Shown here piece after piece: positions 8,798 through 18,426 of a stretch of DNA of 64,000 nt (position 1 is the first letter of the stretch; the number at the start of each line of letters is the position of its first letter). Origin of the DNA: Cellulomonas xylanilytica (GTDB taxonomy: Bacteria; Actinomycetota; Actinomycetes; Actinomycetales; Cellulomonadaceae); contig NZ_BJUB01000002.1 of assembly GCF_007989805.1 (NCBI RefSeq), positions 62,001 through 126,000 on the forward strand, read 5' to 3'. The notes beneath the pieces are model-generated. The model had not been told where the DNA came from. It ran no database searches and was given only the letters and a program-made list of their open reading frames with translations. The translations under genes were made by a program, and so were the position numbers.

Positions 8798-10231
8798 ATG
8801 AGGTCTCGACTGTCCCTGCTGTCCGGCGCCGCCCTGGCTGCCGCCGTCGTCGCGCTCGGCGCGACGTCGCTGATCTCCACGGCCGCGCAGGCCGCGACGC
8901 CGCCCGGCCTGCACGTGTCCGGCACCCAGCTGGTCGAGAAGGACGGCACCCCCTTCGTCGCCCGCGGCGTCAGCCACGCCCACACCTGGTACACGTCGCA
9001 GACGGCGACCGCGATCCCCGCCATCCGCGCGGCCGGTGCCAACGCCCTGCGCGTGGTGCTCTCCGGCGGTGACCGCTGGACCAAGAACGACGCCGCCGAC
9101 GTGGCCAACATCATCAGCCTCTGCAAGGCCAACAAGCTCATCTGCATGCTCGAGAACCACGACACCACGGGCTACGGCGAGCAGAGCGGCGCGGTCACGC
9201 TCGACACGGCCGCCAACTACTGGGTCAGCATCGCCTCGGCGCTGAAGGGCCAGGAGGACTACGTCCAGATCAACATCGGCAACGAGCCGTTCGGCAACAA
9301 CGCGACCGAGAACGCGAAGTGGGCGTCCGCCAGCTCGGCAGCGATCCTCAAGCTGCGCAACGCCGGCCTGCACCACAACATCGTGATCGACGCCCCCTCG
9401 TGGGGCCAGGACTGGGCCGGGATCATGCGGGACAACGCCGCGACCGTCGCCGCGTCGGACCCGGACAAGAACGTCCTGTTCTCCGTCCACATGTACGGCG
9501 TCTACAACAACGCCTCGACGATCAACGCCTACCTGGACGCGTTCAAGTCGAAGGGCCTGCCGCTCGTCATCGGCGAGTTCGGGTACGACCACTCCGACGG
9601 CAACCCCGACGAGGACACGATCATGTCCGAGGCCGTCAAGCGCGGTATCGGCTACTACGGCTGGTCCTGGTCGGGCAACGGTGGCGGCGTCGAGTACCTG
9701 GACATGGTGACGAACTTCAACCCGGCTCAGCTCTCCTCGTGGGGCACGCGGATCTTCACGGGCGCCAACGGCATCAAGTCCACCGCGGTGACGGCGAAGA
9801 TCTACGGCGGCGTCCAGCCGACCACCCCGGCACCCACGACACCGGCACCCACCACGCCCGCGCCGACCACCCCGGCACCGACCACCCCTGCGCCCACGAC
9901 GCCGGCCCCCACCACCCCGCCGCCGACCGACAAGGGCTGCACGGCCGCCCTCACGGTCAGCAACTCGTGGCCCGGCGGCTACCAGGCCTCCGTCACCGTC
10001 ACGAACGGCAGCGCGATGATCAGCGGCTGGAAGACGTCGTTCGCCCTGCCCTCGGGCGGTGCGGTCGCCAGCGGCTGGTCCGGCACCTACGCGCAGTCCG
10101 GCTCGACCGTGACGGTGGCCAACGCCGCCTGGAACGGCCTGCTCGGCTCCGGGGCGTCCACCACCTACGGCTTCGTGGGCAGCGGCACCGCCCCGAGCTC
10201 GTCGACCGCGGTGAGCTGCACCGCCAGCTGA
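8798..10231 (+). CDS. Secreted beta-mannanase: GH5 (subfamily 8-like) catalytic domain with C-terminal CBM2
   Basis: A 477-residue secreted enzyme. A signal peptide ends around TAAQA-ATPPG (residue ~34). The catalytic domain begins with GLHVSGTQLVEKDGTPFVARGVSHAH, which resembles Streptomyces ManA. The acid/base Glu is in NIGNEPFGN (~residue 162) and the nucleophile Glu is in VIGEFGYD (~258). CMLENHDTTGYG is typical of GH5_8 mannanases, so beta-1,4-mannan rather than cellulose is the expected substrate. A PTTPA-repeat linker (about 341-377) leads to a CBM2 with paired Cys that binds crystalline polysaccharide. The ATG at 8798 follows AGGAAG; an ATG 25 residues upstream would give an odd N-terminus. 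Confidence 0.92.
   Translation: MRSRLSLLSGAALAAAVVALGATSLISTAAQAATPPGLHVSGTQLVEKDGTPFVARGVSHAHTWYTSQTATAIPAIRAAGANALRVVLSGGDRWTKNDAADVANIISLCKANKLICMLENHDTTGYGEQSGAVTLDTAANYWVSIASALKGQEDYVQINIGNEPFGNNATENAKWASASSAAILKLRNAGLHHNIVIDAPSWGQDWAGIMRDNAATVAASDPDKNVLFSVHMYGVYNNASTINAYLDAFKSKGLPLVIGEFGYDHSDGNPDEDTIMSEAVKRGIGYYGWSWSGNGGGVEYLDMVTNFNPAQLSSWGTRIFTGANGIKSTAVTAKIYGGVQPTTPAPTTPAPTTPAPTTPAPTTPAPTTPAPTTPPPTDKGCTAALTVSNSWPGGYQASVTVTNGSAMISGWKTSFALPSGGAVASGWSGTYAQSGSTVTVANAAWNGLLGSGASTTYGFVGSGTAPSSSTAVSCTAS
9818..9922 (+). repeat. In-gene 15-bp tandem repeat encoding the Pro/Thr linker
   Basis: Six consecutive PTTPA-encoding units plus one degenerate PTTPP unit join the mannanase domain to its CBM2. 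The codons vary between copies, so the protein repeat is better conserved than the DNA repeat. This is a normal flexible linker of cellulolytic actinobacteria, not a mobile or CRISPR repeat. Confidence 0.85.
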
Positions 10232-10252
10232 CGAGCACGACGAGCACGCGAG

Positions 10253-10279
10253 AGGCCGGGGTCACGTCGACCCCGGCCT
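10253..10279. terminator. Bidirectional terminator hairpin after the mannanase gene
   Basis: A perfect 11-bp stem (10253-10263 with 10269-10279) with a 5-base loop sits between the convergent mannanase and DinB-like genes. It can serve both strands. Confidence 0.75.
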
Positions 10280-10289
10280 GTCGTGCGTG

Positions 10290-10892
10290 TCAGGCCGGCC
10301 AGGCCGGGGACCGGCCGAGGTAGCGCAGCAGCGCCTCGGCCGGGCCGTCACCGTCGGCGGACGGCAGCACGGGGGCGTACGCGAACGCGCGCAGCGGCTC
10401 GACGAACTGGACGGCGGCCTCGTGCAGCGCCGCGGCGAGGCCCGGTGTGAGGGGCGAGGGCTGGGCGGTGGCCACGGCGATGTCCCAGGCGTGCACCGCA
10501 GCGTCCAGGGCGCAGGCGGCCACGCCGACCGCGGGGGCGAGCGGGCCGACGGGCAGCGGCGTCGTGACGTCGGGGCCGTCCGCCGGGACGGTCGACCAGG
10601 CATCGGCGGCGGCGCGGGTGGCGGACTCGACGAGGGCCACCGGGTCCAGGGCGAGGTGGCCGGACGGCTCGAACGGGTTCTCCGTGGGCCACCCCTCGCC
10701 CGTGATCGTGGCGGCGTACCCCTGCTGGTCGCCGACGGCGTGCTGGAGCACCTGCGCGACGGTCCACTGCGTGCACGGGGTCGGCCGGTCCCAGCCGTCC
10801 GCGGGGACGGCCGCGACGACGGTGCGCAGGGCGTCGTGCGCCTGCTCCAGCACGGTCCAGCGGGTGCCTTGCGGTGCGCTCTGCTCGGTCAT
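10290..10892 (-). CDS. TIGR03086 / DinB-like (mycothiol-dependent maleylpyruvate isomerase family) protein
   Basis: A 200-residue four-helix-bundle protein of the actinobacterial TIGR03086 family, related to DinB and mycothiol-dependent maleylpyruvate isomerases. The N-terminal half has WDRPTPCTQWTVAQVLQHAVGDQQ, the family hallmark with a metal-site His. A later segment, ALDAAVHAWDIAVAT, supplies the second His and Asp. A metal-dependent transferase or mycothiol-linked detoxification role is possible; the substrate is unknown. An 18-bp near-perfect palindrome at 10936-10953 overlaps its likely -35 region, suggesting control by a TetR-type repressor that is not encoded nearby. Confidence 0.82.
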   Translation of the reverse strand: MTEQSAPQGTRWTVLEQAHDALRTVVAAVPADGWDRPTPCTQWTVAQVLQHAVGDQQGYAATITGEGWPTENPFEPSGHLALDPVALVESATRAAADAWSTVPADGPDVTTPLPVGPLAPAVGVAACALDAAVHAWDIAVATAQPSPLTPGLAAALHEAAVQFVEPLRAFAYAPVLPSADGDGPAEALLRYLGRSPAWPA

Positions 10893-10935
10893 CGTGTTGC
10901 CTTCCGTCGGCGGGTCGATGACCTGACTCTAACAG

Positions 10936-10953
10936 AACGGAATGTTCCATTCC
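10936..10953 (-). promoter_or_regulatory. Operator-like palindrome before the DinB-like gene
   Basis: GAACGGAATGTTCCATTC has 8-base arms with one mismatch around a central TG; the inner GGAATG-TTC-CATTCC is perfect. It lies 44-61 bases upstream of the start at 10892, just before a TAGAGT -10-like hexamer, and touches the end of the flavin monooxygenase gene. It has the size and symmetry of a TetR-family operator. The regulator is not identified. Confidence 0.5.
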
Positions 10954-10954
10954 A

Positions 10955-12175
10955 CTAAATCCACAGCCGTTGCAGGTTGCGCACGGCCTCGCGGCCCGCC
11001 CGGTTCGCGCCCACCGTCGACGCGCTCGGGCCGTACCCGACGAGCTGCACGCGGGGATCGGCGACCACCTGGGTGCCGTCCATGACGATGCCGCCGCCGG
11101 GGGCCCGCAGGCCCAGCGGGGCGAGGTGGTCCAGCGAGGCGCGGAACCCGGTGCACCACAGGAGCGTGCGCGCCTCGACGTGCGCGGGCCCGGGCACCCA
11201 GCCCTCCCCCGGGCTGTCCGGGGCGTCCCACTCGACGCCGTCCGGCGTGATGCGGTCGAACATCGGCCGTGCCCGCAGGACGCCGGCGGCGATGCCGGTG
11301 CGGTAGGCAGGCGTGAGGGGCAGACCCGTGACGCTCACGATGCTCTGCGGCGGCAGCCCGGCCCGCGTCCGCTCGCCGACCCGCGCGACGGCCTCCCGGC
11401 CGACCTCGGGCGTGAACGTGTCGTCGCGCCACGCGGGCGGCCGGCGCGTGACCCAGGTGGTCGACGTGACGCGCGCCAGCAGGAGCGTCAGCTGCACGGC
11501 GGACGTCCCGCCGCCGATCACGACGACGTGCCCGTCGGCCAGGTCCTCCGGGAGCCGGAAGTCGTGGGAGTGCAGCTGCCGTCCGCGGAACGCCCCCCGG
11601 CCCGGGTACGCCGGCCAGAACGGCTTCTGCCAGGTGCCGGACGCGTTGACCAGGCCACCGGCCCGCCACACCACGGTCTCGTCGGGACGCTCGACGCTGC
11701 GGGACCGGACGAGGAGGCGCGTCCCGTCGGGCTCGGGCTCGACCCGCTCCACGCGCACGGGACGCTGCACGCGCAGCTCGAACGCGTCCTCGTACTGCGC
11801 GAAGTAGTAGGGCACCGCGAACGCGGCCGGCTCGGTGGGGTCCCCCACCACCAGCGGCATCCCGGGCAGCTCGTGCACCCCGTGCGCGTCGGCCATCGTC
11901 AGGCCCGGCCACCGGTGCTGCCACGCGCCGCCGGCCTGCACCCCGTCGTCGAGCACGACGAACGTCGCCGCCGCCCGCTCCCAGCCGCGCTCGCCGACCG
12001 CCACCAGGCCTGCTCGCCGCAGGTGGTACGCCGCCGACAGCCCCGCCTGCCCGGCGCCGACCACCACCACCGTCACGTCGACGGGGGCCGTCGTCGCCGA
12101 GGCCCGTCGCGCCCGCCTCGACCGGCGGGTGTCCTGCGGGCGGTCGTGCGGCACGGCGTTCCCCGAGGCATCCAT
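10955..12175 (-). CDS. FAD/NAD(P)-binding flavin-dependent monooxygenase
   Basis: A 406-residue flavoprotein of the flavin monooxygenase/Baeyer-Villiger-related class. The N-terminal FAD Rossmann motif is VVVVGAGQAGLSAAYHLRRAG. The second dinucleotide-binding motif, VVVIGGGTSAVQLTLLLA, binds NADPH. The segment between, NASGTWQKPFWPAYPG, is typical of group B monooxygenases. The C-terminus has ATG-like LLWCTGFRASLDHLAPL and a final G-Y-G-P segment. The ATG at 12175 precedes an Arg-rich stretch; true translation might begin later, at PVDVTVVVVG. Divergent from mshD. The substrate is unknown. Confidence 0.85.
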   Translation of the reverse strand: MDASGNAVPHDRPQDTRRSRRARRASATTAPVDVTVVVVGAGQAGLSAAYHLRRAGLVAVGERGWERAAATFVVLDDGVQAGGAWQHRWPGLTMADAHGVHELPGMPLVVGDPTEPAAFAVPYYFAQYEDAFELRVQRPVRVERVEPEPDGTRLLVRSRSVERPDETVVWRAGGLVNASGTWQKPFWPAYPGRGAFRGRQLHSHDFRLPEDLADGHVVVIGGGTSAVQLTLLLARVTSTTWVTRRPPAWRDDTFTPEVGREAVARVGERTRAGLPPQSIVSVTGLPLTPAYRTGIAAGVLRARPMFDRITPDGVEWDAPDSPGEGWVPGPAHVEARTLLWCTGFRASLDHLAPLGLRAPGGGIVMDGTQVVADPRVQLVGYGPSASTVGANRAGREAVRNLQRLWI

Positions 12176-12245
12176 CGCCCGCCAAGGTACCCGCTCACCC
12201 GGGTGGACCCAGCCGGTGCAGGCCTGCCCGTGGTGGGATGGGGCC

Positions 12246-13217
12246 ATGCTCGACGACGCGTCCTCGCAGGTCATCCTCAGTGCGACGGCCGGGCCACTGC
12301 CCGCCGCCTCCGCCGACGCCGTGCGCGCCCTCGCGGACCGGGCAGCCGCGGTCGACGGGGTCCCCCCGCTCTCGGAGCAGCCGCTGCTGTGGCTCGCCGC
12401 GCCCGAGGCGCCGGTGGTCCACCTGTGCGCCACGGTCGACGACGACCTCGTCGGCTACGCCCAGCTCGACGTCGGTGCGCAGACCTCCACCAAGGCGGAG
12501 CTCGTCGTCGACCCCACGCACCGCCGCGCCGGGGTGGGACGCGCGCTGCTCGGCCGGGCGCTCGCCGAGACCACGGTCGTCCCGGGCCGGACCCTGCGGG
12601 TGTGGGCGCACGGGGACCTGCCGGCGGCGCGACGGTTCGCCGAGGACCAGGGCATGGCCGTCGTGCGCGAGCTGCTGCAGATGCGCGTCGACCTGACGAC
12701 CCGGCCGACGGGCGCCCCGAACCTGCCGACCGGGGTCACCGTGCGCACCTTCGTGCCGGGGCGCGACGAAGAGGCGTGGCGTCGGGTGAACTCGCGCGCG
12801 TTCTCCTACCACCCGGAGCAGGGCCGGATGACGTCGGCGGACCTGCGCGCCCGGGAGTCGGAGCCCTGGTTCGACCCGGACGGCTTCCTGCTGGCGGAGC
12901 GCGACGGGATCCTGCTCGGATCGGTGTGGACCAAGGTGCACCCCGCCGGTGAGCACGGTGCGGAGCCGGTCGGCGAGATCTACGTGGTGGGGGTGGACCC
13001 GGACGCCCAGGGGCTGGGTCTCGGACGTGCGCTCACGGCGCTCGGCCTGGACCACCTGACCAGCCTCGGCCTGCGGGAGGCGATCCTCTACACCGGCGCG
13101 GAGAACACCGTCGCGGTGCACACCTACGAGCGTGCGGGCTTCGTCCGGGCGGCCGTGGACGTGATGTTCGGTTCCGATACCCCGAGTTCACCTGCGGGTG
13201 TCACGATGGGCGCATGA
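12246..13217 (+). CDS. mshD: Mycothiol synthase (tandem GNAT acetyltransferase)
   Basis: A 323-residue protein with two GNAT domains. The degenerate N-terminal one (about 1-140) contains [20 protein letters not shown]. The active C-terminal one (about 160-310) contains [25 protein letters not shown] and [18 protein letters not shown], the characteristic MshD ending. It catalyses the last step of mycothiol synthesis, acetylating Cys-GlcN-Ins with acetyl-CoA. Its stop overlaps the ppk start (ATGA), placing it first in an operon with ppk and a Nudix protein, an arrangement often seen in actinobacteria. Confidence 0.93.
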   Translation: MLDDASSQVILSATAGPLPAASADAVRALADRAAAVDGVPPLSEQPLLWLAAPEAPVVHLCATVDDDLVGYAQLDVGAQTSTKAELVVDPTHRRAGVGRALLGRALAETTVVPGRTLRVWAHGDLPAARRFAEDQGMAVVRELLQMRVDLTTRPTGAPNLPTGVTVRTFVPGRDEEAWRRVNSRAFSYHPEQGRMTSADLRARESEPWFDPDGFLLAERDGILLGSVWTKVHPAGEHGAEPVGEIYVVGVDPDAQGLGLGRALTALGLDHLTSLGLREAILYTGAENTVAVHTYERAGFVRAAVDVMFGSDTPSSPAGVTMGA

Positions 13218-15451
13218 CGGACGCCACCGCCCTCGACCCGTCCTTGGCCGCACACATCGCCGAGCACATGGCCCAGACCGAGATCGACGAGCACATCGAC
13301 ACCGCAGAACCTCTGCCGGAGGACCGGTTCCTCGACCGCGAGCTGTCCTGGCTCGCCTTCAACCAGCGGGTGCTCGAGCTGGCGGAGGACGGGGACATCC
13401 CGCTGCTGGAGCGGGTGCGGTTCCTGGCGATCTTCGCGTCCAACCTCGACGAGTTCTTCATGGTCCGGGTCGCCGGCCTCAAGCGCCGCATCGCCACGGG
13501 CATCGCGGTCACGGCCGCGTCGGGGCTGTCGCCGCGCCAGGTGCTGGAGGCGATCAGCGAGGAGGCGCACAAGCTCATGGCCCGCCACGCGGCGGTGTTC
13601 GCGGAGCAGGTGCAGCCCGCGCTGGCCGAGGAGGGCATCACCCTGGTCCGCTGGGACCAGCTGGGCGAGAGCGAGCAGGACCGGCTGCGCAAGTTCTTCC
13701 GCCGGCAGATCTTCCCCGTGCTGACGCCGCTCGCGGTCGACCCGGCGCACCCGTTCCCGTACATCTCCGGGCTGTCGCTCAACCTGGCCGTCGTGGTGAC
13801 CAACCCCGCGACCGGCAAGGAGCACTTCGCCCGCGTCAAGGTGCCGCCGCTGCTGCCCCGGTTCATCGCGGTCGACGCGTCCGGCCGGCCGAGCGCCCCC
13901 GACGTGCAGGCCGCCTCGCCGGAGAAGGGCCCGATGTCGTTCGTCCCCGTCGAGGACGTCATCTCCGAGCACCTCGAGCAGCTGTTCCCCGGCATGGTGG
14001 TCCAGGAGCACCACACGTTCCGGGTGACCCGCAACGAGGACGTGGAGGTCGAGGAGGACGACGCCGAGAACCTCCTGAAGGCCATGGAGAAGGAGCTGCT
14101 GCGCCGCCGCTTCGGCCCGCCCGTGCGCCTGGAGATCGCCGACGGCATCAGCCCGCGCATCCGCAACCTGCTCATCCGCGAGCTCGACGTCGCGGAGGAC
14201 GAGGTCTACCAGCTGCCGGCACCGCTCGACGCGACGGGCCTCAACCTCATCGCCGACCTGGACCGTGCCGCCCTGCAGTTCCCCCGGTTCATCGCGTCCA
14301 CCCCGCGCCAGCTGGCCGAGGTCGAGAGCGCGACGCCCGCGGACATGTTCGCCAAGATCCGCGAGCGCGACATCCTCCTGCACCACCCGTACGACTCGTT
14401 CTCGACCTCCGTGCAGACGTTCCTGCAGCAGGCCGCGGCCGACCCGCAGGTGCTGGCGATCAAGCAGACGCTGTACCGGACGTCGGGCGACTCCCCCATC
14501 GTCGACGCACTGATCGACGCCGCGGAGGCGGGCAAGCAGGTGCTGGCGCTGGTCGAGATCAAGGCGCGGTTCGACGAGCAGAACAACATCTCCTGGGCGC
14601 GCAAGCTCGAGCAGGCCGGGGTGCACGTCGTCTACGGCATCGTCGGCCTGAAGACGCACTGCAAGCTGTCGCTGGTGGTGCGCCAGGAGTCCGACGGGCT
14701 GCGCCGCTACTGCCACATCGGCACCGGCAACTACAACCCGAAGACGGCGCGGCTGTACACCGACCACGGGCTGCTCACCAGCGACCCGGAGGTGGGCCAG
14801 GACCTGACGCGGCTGTTCAACCAGCTGTCGGGCTACGCCCCGAAGTCGCGGTTCCACCGGCTGCTCGTCGCGCCCCGCTCCGTGCGCGCCGGGCTCATCG
14901 AGCGCATCGACCGCGAGGCCGACGCCGCGCGGATGGGCCAGCCGGCGTGGATCAAGATCAAGGTCAACTCGATGGTCGACGAGGCCACGATCGACGCCCT
15001 CTACCGCGCGTCGCAGGCGGGGGTCCCGATCGACATGGTCGTCCGCGGCATCTGCGCGCTGCGGCCCGGCGTCCCCGGCCTGTCCGAGACCATCCGGGTG
15101 CGCTCGATCCTCGGCCGGTTCCTCGAGCACTCGCGCATCTTCGCGTTCGCGCACGCCACCGGCCCGGCCGACGCCCCGTTCGAGGGCCCCGAGGTCTACA
15201 TCGGCTCGGCGGACCTGATGCACCGCAACCTGGACCGGCGCGTCGAGGCGCTGGTGCGCATCTCCGACCCCGACCAGGTCGCCGAGCTCATCGAGCTCAT
15301 GGACGAGTCGACCGACGACGGCACCTCGTCGTGGCACCTGGAGCCGGACGGCACCTGGCAGCGGCACCATCTCGGCCCCGACGGGCCGCTCGTGGACCTG
15401 CAGGCCGCCCTCATCCACCGGCAGCGGCGCCGGCCGGGCACGGGACGGTGA
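13214..15451 (+). CDS. ppk: Polyphosphate kinase (PPK1)
   Basis: A 745-residue PPK1 that reversibly polymerises ATP gamma-phosphate into polyphosphate. The N-terminal domain has [19 protein letters not shown] and [19 protein letters not shown]. The catalytic part has [32 protein letters not shown], and [11 protein letters not shown] containing the phospho-His. It also has [10 protein letters not shown] and a second His region, [33 protein letters not shown] ~50-residue N-terminal extension and a linker at EEDDAENLL are normal for actinobacteria. Overlaps by 4 bases with both mshD and the Nudix gene, so tightly coupled. Confidence 0.97.
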   Translation: MTDATALDPSLAAHIAEHMAQTEIDEHIDTAEPLPEDRFLDRELSWLAFNQRVLELAEDGDIPLLERVRFLAIFASNLDEFFMVRVAGLKRRIATGIAVTAASGLSPRQVLEAISEEAHKLMARHAAVFAEQVQPALAEEGITLVRWDQLGESEQDRLRKFFRRQIFPVLTPLAVDPAHPFPYISGLSLNLAVVVTNPATGKEHFARVKVPPLLPRFIAVDASGRPSAPDVQAASPEKGPMSFVPVEDVISEHLEQLFPGMVVQEHHTFRVTRNEDVEVEEDDAENLLKAMEKELLRRRFGPPVRLEIADGISPRIRNLLIRELDVAEDEVYQLPAPLDATGLNLIADLDRAALQFPRFIASTPRQLAEVESATPADMFAKIRERDILLHHPYDSFSTSVQTFLQQAAADPQVLAIKQTLYRTSGDSPIVDALIDAAEAGKQVLALVEIKARFDEQNNISWARKLEQAGVHVVYGIVGLKTHCKLSLVVRQESDGLRRYCHIGTGNYNPKTARLYTDHGLLTSDPEVGQDLTRLFNQLSGYAPKSRFHRLLVAPRSVRAGLIERIDREADAARMGQPAWIKIKVNSMVDEATIDALYRASQAGVPIDMVVRGICALRPGVPGLSETIRVRSILGRFLEHSRIFAFAHATGPADAPFEGPEVYIGSADLMHRNLDRRVEALVRISDPDQVAELIELMDESTDDGTSSWHLEPDGTWQRHHLGPDGPLVDLQAALIHRQRRRPGTGR

Positions 15452-16425
15452 CGCCAGCGCACGCACCGGTCGTCGTCGAGGCGGCCGGGGCCCTGGTGTG
15501 GCGCGTCCGCCTGGGCACGCTGCAGGTCGCCCTCGTGCACCGTCCGCGCTACGACGACTGGTCGTGGCCCAAGGGCAAGGTGGACCCGGGCGAGACGATC
15601 CTCTCGGCCGCCACGCGCGAGGTGGCCGAGGAGACTGCCCAGGACGTCGTCCTCGGGATCCCGCTGCCCGGTCTGGAGTACGCGCTGTCCGACGGCCGCC
15701 GCAAGCGCGTCCACTACTGGGCCGCGCAGGTGGCCGGACGCCCGGACGCCGCCGCGCTGCGTGCGCGCGCGCCGGTCGCGCCCGTCTCCCCCAAGGAGAT
15801 CGACCAGCTGCGCTGGTTCGACGTGGTGACGGCCGCCAAGCGGCTGACGCGCGACGACGACCGGATCCCGCTGGCCGAGCTGGTCGAGGCATACGAGAAG
15901 GACCGGCTGGACACGCGCGCGCTCGTCATCGCGCGGCACGGCACGGCTCGTCGCCGCGCGGACTGGAAGGGCTCGGAGCTGGACCGGCCGCTGACCGCGG
16001 AGGGTCAGCGCCAGGCCCGCGCCCTGGTGCCGGTGCTGTCGACGTTCGGCGTGGCGCGGGTGGTCACCAGTGCGTGGGCCCGGTGCGTCAGCACGGTCGC
16101 GCCCTACGCCTCAGCCGCCCAGGTGCCGGCCGAGGTGCTGCCGGTGCTCACCGAGGCGGAGCACTCGACGTCCCCCGCCCGGGTGGCCGCCGAGGTGCTG
16201 CGGCTGCTGCAGCTGACCGGGGACGCCGTGCTGTGCACACACCGCCCGGTGCTGCCGACGGTGGTGGACGTCCTCGCGCAGCACGCCCGTCGTAGCGTCG
16301 CCGACGCGCTCCCGGCCGCGGACCCGTTCCTGCACCCGGCCCAGGTCCTCGTCGCGCACGTCGCCCAGACCCCGAAGGGGCCCCGCGTGGTCGCCACGGA
16401 GACGCACCGCCCCGGCGAGCCCTGA
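15448..16425 (+). CDS. Nudix hydrolase fused to histidine phosphatase (MutT1-like)
   Basis: A 325-residue two-domain enzyme. Residues 1-145 are a Nudix domain with box [20 protein letters not shown]; the usual EExGU end reads EETAQ, a small deviation. Residues ~150-325 are a histidine phosphatase with the catalytic ARHG motif and a downstream [11 protein letters not shown]is. This matches mycobacterial MutT1, which clears 8-oxo-dGTP and hydrolyses diadenosine polyphosphates. Start is GTG 15448 inside the ppk stop (GTGA). Co-transcription with ppk fits a role in removing phosphorylated by-products. An 8-bp hairpin follows the gene. Confidence 0.92.
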   Translation: MTPAHAPVVVEAAGALVWRVRLGTLQVALVHRPRYDDWSWPKGKVDPGETILSAATREVAEETAQDVVLGIPLPGLEYALSDGRRKRVHYWAAQVAGRPDAAALRARAPVAPVSPKEIDQLRWFDVVTAAKRLTRDDDRIPLAELVEAYEKDRLDTRALVIARHGTARRRADWKGSELDRPLTAEGQRQARALVPVLSTFGVARVVTSAWARCVSTVAPYASAAQVPAEVLPVLTEAEHSTSPARVAAEVLRLLQLTGDAVLCTHRPVLPTVVDVLAQHARRSVADALPAADPFLHPAQVLVAHVAQTPKGPRVVATETHRPGEP

Positions 16426-16428
16426 CCG

Positions 16429-16450
16429 AGGACGCGTCGAGTCGCGTCCT
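16429..16450. terminator. Hairpin between Nudix gene and pit
   Basis: AGGACGCG and CGCGTCCT (16429-16436, 16443-16450) pair perfectly around a 6-base loop between the two convergent genes. Confidence 0.6.
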
Positions 16451-16468
16451 GGCGGGCGTCGTGGGGCG

Positions 16469-17473
16469 TCAGGTCAGGATCGGGTTGAGGATCCAGTAGA
16501 CGCAGGCGGCGCCCAGGGCCGACGCGGGGATGGTGAGCACCCACGCGACGCCGATGTTCCCCGCGACGCCCCAGCGGACCGCGGACAGGCGCTTCGTGGC
16601 GCCGACGCCCATGATCGCCGACGTGATCGTCTGGGTGGTCGAGATGGGCGCGTGCAGCCAGTACGCGCTCGCGTAGAGCACGGAGGCGGCCACCGACTCC
16701 GCGACGAAGCCGCGCGCCGGGTCCAGCTCGATGATCTTGCGGCCCAGCGTGCGCATGATGCGCCACCCGCCCGAGTAGGTGCCCAGAGAGATGGCGGCGG
16801 CCGCCGAGACCTTGACCCAGAGCGGGATGGGCGCGCCCTGCGTGTAGAAGCCTCCGGCGATGAGGGCGAGCATGATCACGCCCATCGTCTTCTGCGCGTC
16901 CTGCAGGCCGTGCCCGAGGGCCATCGCCGCGGCGGAGGCCGTCTGCGCCAGCCGGAACCGTCGCATGGTGCGGGCGGGTGCGGAGTTCCGCACCAGCCAC
17001 AGCACGCCGACCATCAGCGCGAACGCCAGCGTGAAGCCGACCACCGGCGAGAGCACCATGGGGATGACGACCTTGTCGACGATCGCCTCCCAGTGCACGG
17101 TGACGCCCGACGCGATGCCCACGCCCGTCAGCCCGCCGATGAGCGCGTGCGTGGAGGAGGACGGCATCCCCAGCCACCAGGTGATGAGGTTCCAGACGAT
17201 CGCGCCGATCAGTCCCGACAGGACGATGATCAGCGCCTCCTCGGAGCTGACGCTGCCGATGCTGATGATGTCCTCGGCGATGGTGGTCGCCACCTGCGTG
17301 CCCAGCAGGGCGCCGACGAGGTTGAAGACCGCGGCCATGATCAGCGCGGCCCTGGGCGTCAGCGCACGCGTCGAGACCGAGGTCGCGATCGCGTTCGCCG
17401 CGTCGTGGAATCCGTTGGTGTAGTCGAAGCCGAGCGCGAACGCGACGACGATGACGACGAGCGCCAGTTCCAC
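16469..17473 (-). CDS. pitA: Low-affinity inorganic phosphate transporter (PiT family)
   Basis: A 334-residue membrane protein with about ten helices. The PiT repeat signatures are intact: GFDYTNGFHDAANAIATSVSTR near the N-terminus and, in the second half, GVGATKRLSAVRWGVAGNI. Helical signatures WWLGMPSSSTHALIGGLTG and MALGHGLQDAQKTMG are also typical. It imports metal-phosphate with protons. Start is GTG (MELALVV) 5 bases after the DUF47 stop, so the DUF47-pit pair is one transcription unit. Its position opposite the ppk operon suggests a phosphate-storage cluster. Confidence 0.95.
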   Translation of the reverse strand: MELALVVIVVAFALGFDYTNGFHDAANAIATSVSTRALTPRAALIMAAVFNLVGALLGTQVATTIAEDIISIGSVSSEEALIIVLSGLIGAIVWNLITWWLGMPSSSTHALIGGLTGVGIASGVTVHWEAIVDKVVIPMVLSPVVGFTLAFALMVGVLWLVRNSAPARTMRRFRLAQTASAAAMALGHGLQDAQKTMGVIMLALIAGGFYTQGAPIPLWVKVSAAAAISLGTYSGGWRIMRTLGRKIIELDPARGFVAESVAASVLYASAYWLHAPISTTQTITSAIMGVGATKRLSAVRWGVAGNIGVAWVLTIPASALGAACVYWILNPILT

Positions 17474-17478
17474 CGGGC

Positions 17479-18099
17479 TCAGGACTCCTTGAGCGCGATG
17501 GTCTCGACGGTGTTCGCCACCTTCTCGAACGCGTCGGCGGCGTCCTCGAGCTTCTCGACGATCTCCTTGACCTTCATCAGCTGGATGGGGTCCGTGACCT
17601 CGTCGAACAGCTGCGCCAGGAGCTTGCGGTGGATCTTGTCGGCCTGGTTCTCGAGGCGGTTGACCTCGACCCAGTACTCGGACAGCGAGTCCATCGACCG
17701 CAGGCGGGGCATGGCCTCCGCGGTGAGCTCGGCGGCGCGCTGGAGCACCTGGACCTGGTCGGAGACGCGCGCGGGCAGGGCGTCGACCTTGTACAGGACG
17801 ATGAGGTCCGCGGCCTCCTCCATGAAGTCCATGCAGTCGTCCAGGCTCGAGGCCAGCGTGTAGATGTCGTCCCGGTCGAACGGGGTGACGAACGTCTGGT
17901 TGAGCCGGCGCATGATCGAGTGGGTCGCGTCGTCCGCCTCGTGCTCGGCGTCGGCGATGCGCTTGCCGATCTCCTTGCGGGTGGAGCGGTCGGCCCCGAG
18001 CATCTCGCCCAGCAGGTTGGCGCCGGTGACGAGGTGGATCGCCTGAGCGGCGAAGAGGTCGAAGAACGTGGTGTCGCGCGGGGTGAGGCGCAGGCGCAC
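17479..18099 (-). CDS. DUF47 / PhoU-like phosphate transport accessory protein
   Basis: A 206-residue all-helical protein of the DUF47 family, distantly related to PhoU. Conserved pieces are FFDLFAAQAIHLVTGANLL, EHEADDATHSIMRRLNQTFVTPFDR (the acidic E/D-xxx-D cluster that binds metal in PhoU-type bundles), DDCMDFMEEAAD and NQADKIHRKLLAQLFDE. DUF47 genes are usually paired with pit genes and thought to regulate transport. GTG start preceded by GGAG at 6 bases. No obvious PHO box was found upstream. Confidence 0.9.
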   Translation of the reverse strand: MRLRLTPRDTTFFDLFAAQAIHLVTGANLLGEMLGADRSTRKEIGKRIADAEHEADDATHSIMRRLNQTFVTPFDRDDIYTLASSLDDCMDFMEEAADLIVLYKVDALPARVSDQVQVLQRAAELTAEAMPRLRSMDSLSEYWVEVNRLENQADKIHRKLLAQLFDEVTDPIQLMKVKEIVEKLEDAADAFEKVANTVETIALKES

Positions 18100-18426
18100 G
18101 GCTGGCTCCGAAGGAGGGGGAGGAAGGGCGGGGATCAGGCTAGGTCACGTCTGGTCGGATGCCTAACGCACGCTGACGCGTGCATGGACACATGGTGACA
18201 GCCCGACGGCGTCCGCGGAAACACGCCCACGATGTGCGACGCCGGACCGCGGAGCGCCTCTCGGCGCGAGGCCGCTCGAAGCGGCTTGAGATGGAGCCCG
18301 GGGCTACCGCGGCCCGACGTCGCCGCTCATCGTACGCCGGGCTTCCTGCTCCGGCCGGGTGATCGGGTGGGCCGTCCGGGCGACGCGCGCGCGACCTGGA
18401 CGTTCACGCGTCCGCCGTGGCCGACG
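18100..18426. other. 327-base gene-free stretch upstream of DUF47-pit
   Basis: No convincing gene. Likely contains the promoter of the minus-strand DUF47-pit operon (around 18130-18170). It also has a compact hairpin-forming patch: GCCGCT-CGA-AGCGGC at 18271-18285, followed by AGCC-CGG-GGCT at 18295-18305. The short open frames across it have no ribosome binding site or recognisable product. The patch could be the terminator region of the next minus-strand gene or a structured leader. Confidence 0.4.

Noticed and set aside
9818..9922. Tandem repeat considered as CRISPR or mobile repeat
   Set aside because: In frame, encodes a PTTPA linker, with no spacers.
8798..10231. Annotating the GH5 enzyme as an endoglucanase
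   Set aside because: The RGVSHAH, ENHDTTGYG and NIGNEPFGN segments are characteristic of subfamily 8 mannanases.
13124..15892. A 922-residue minus-strand frame opposite ppk
   Set aside because: Arg/Asp/His/Val repetitive composition typical of the antisense of a GC-rich gene; ppk on the plus strand is unmistakable.
18180..18362. Short plus-strand frame before the hypothetical gene
   Set aside because: Arg-rich, no ribosome binding site, no homologous feel; non-coding.
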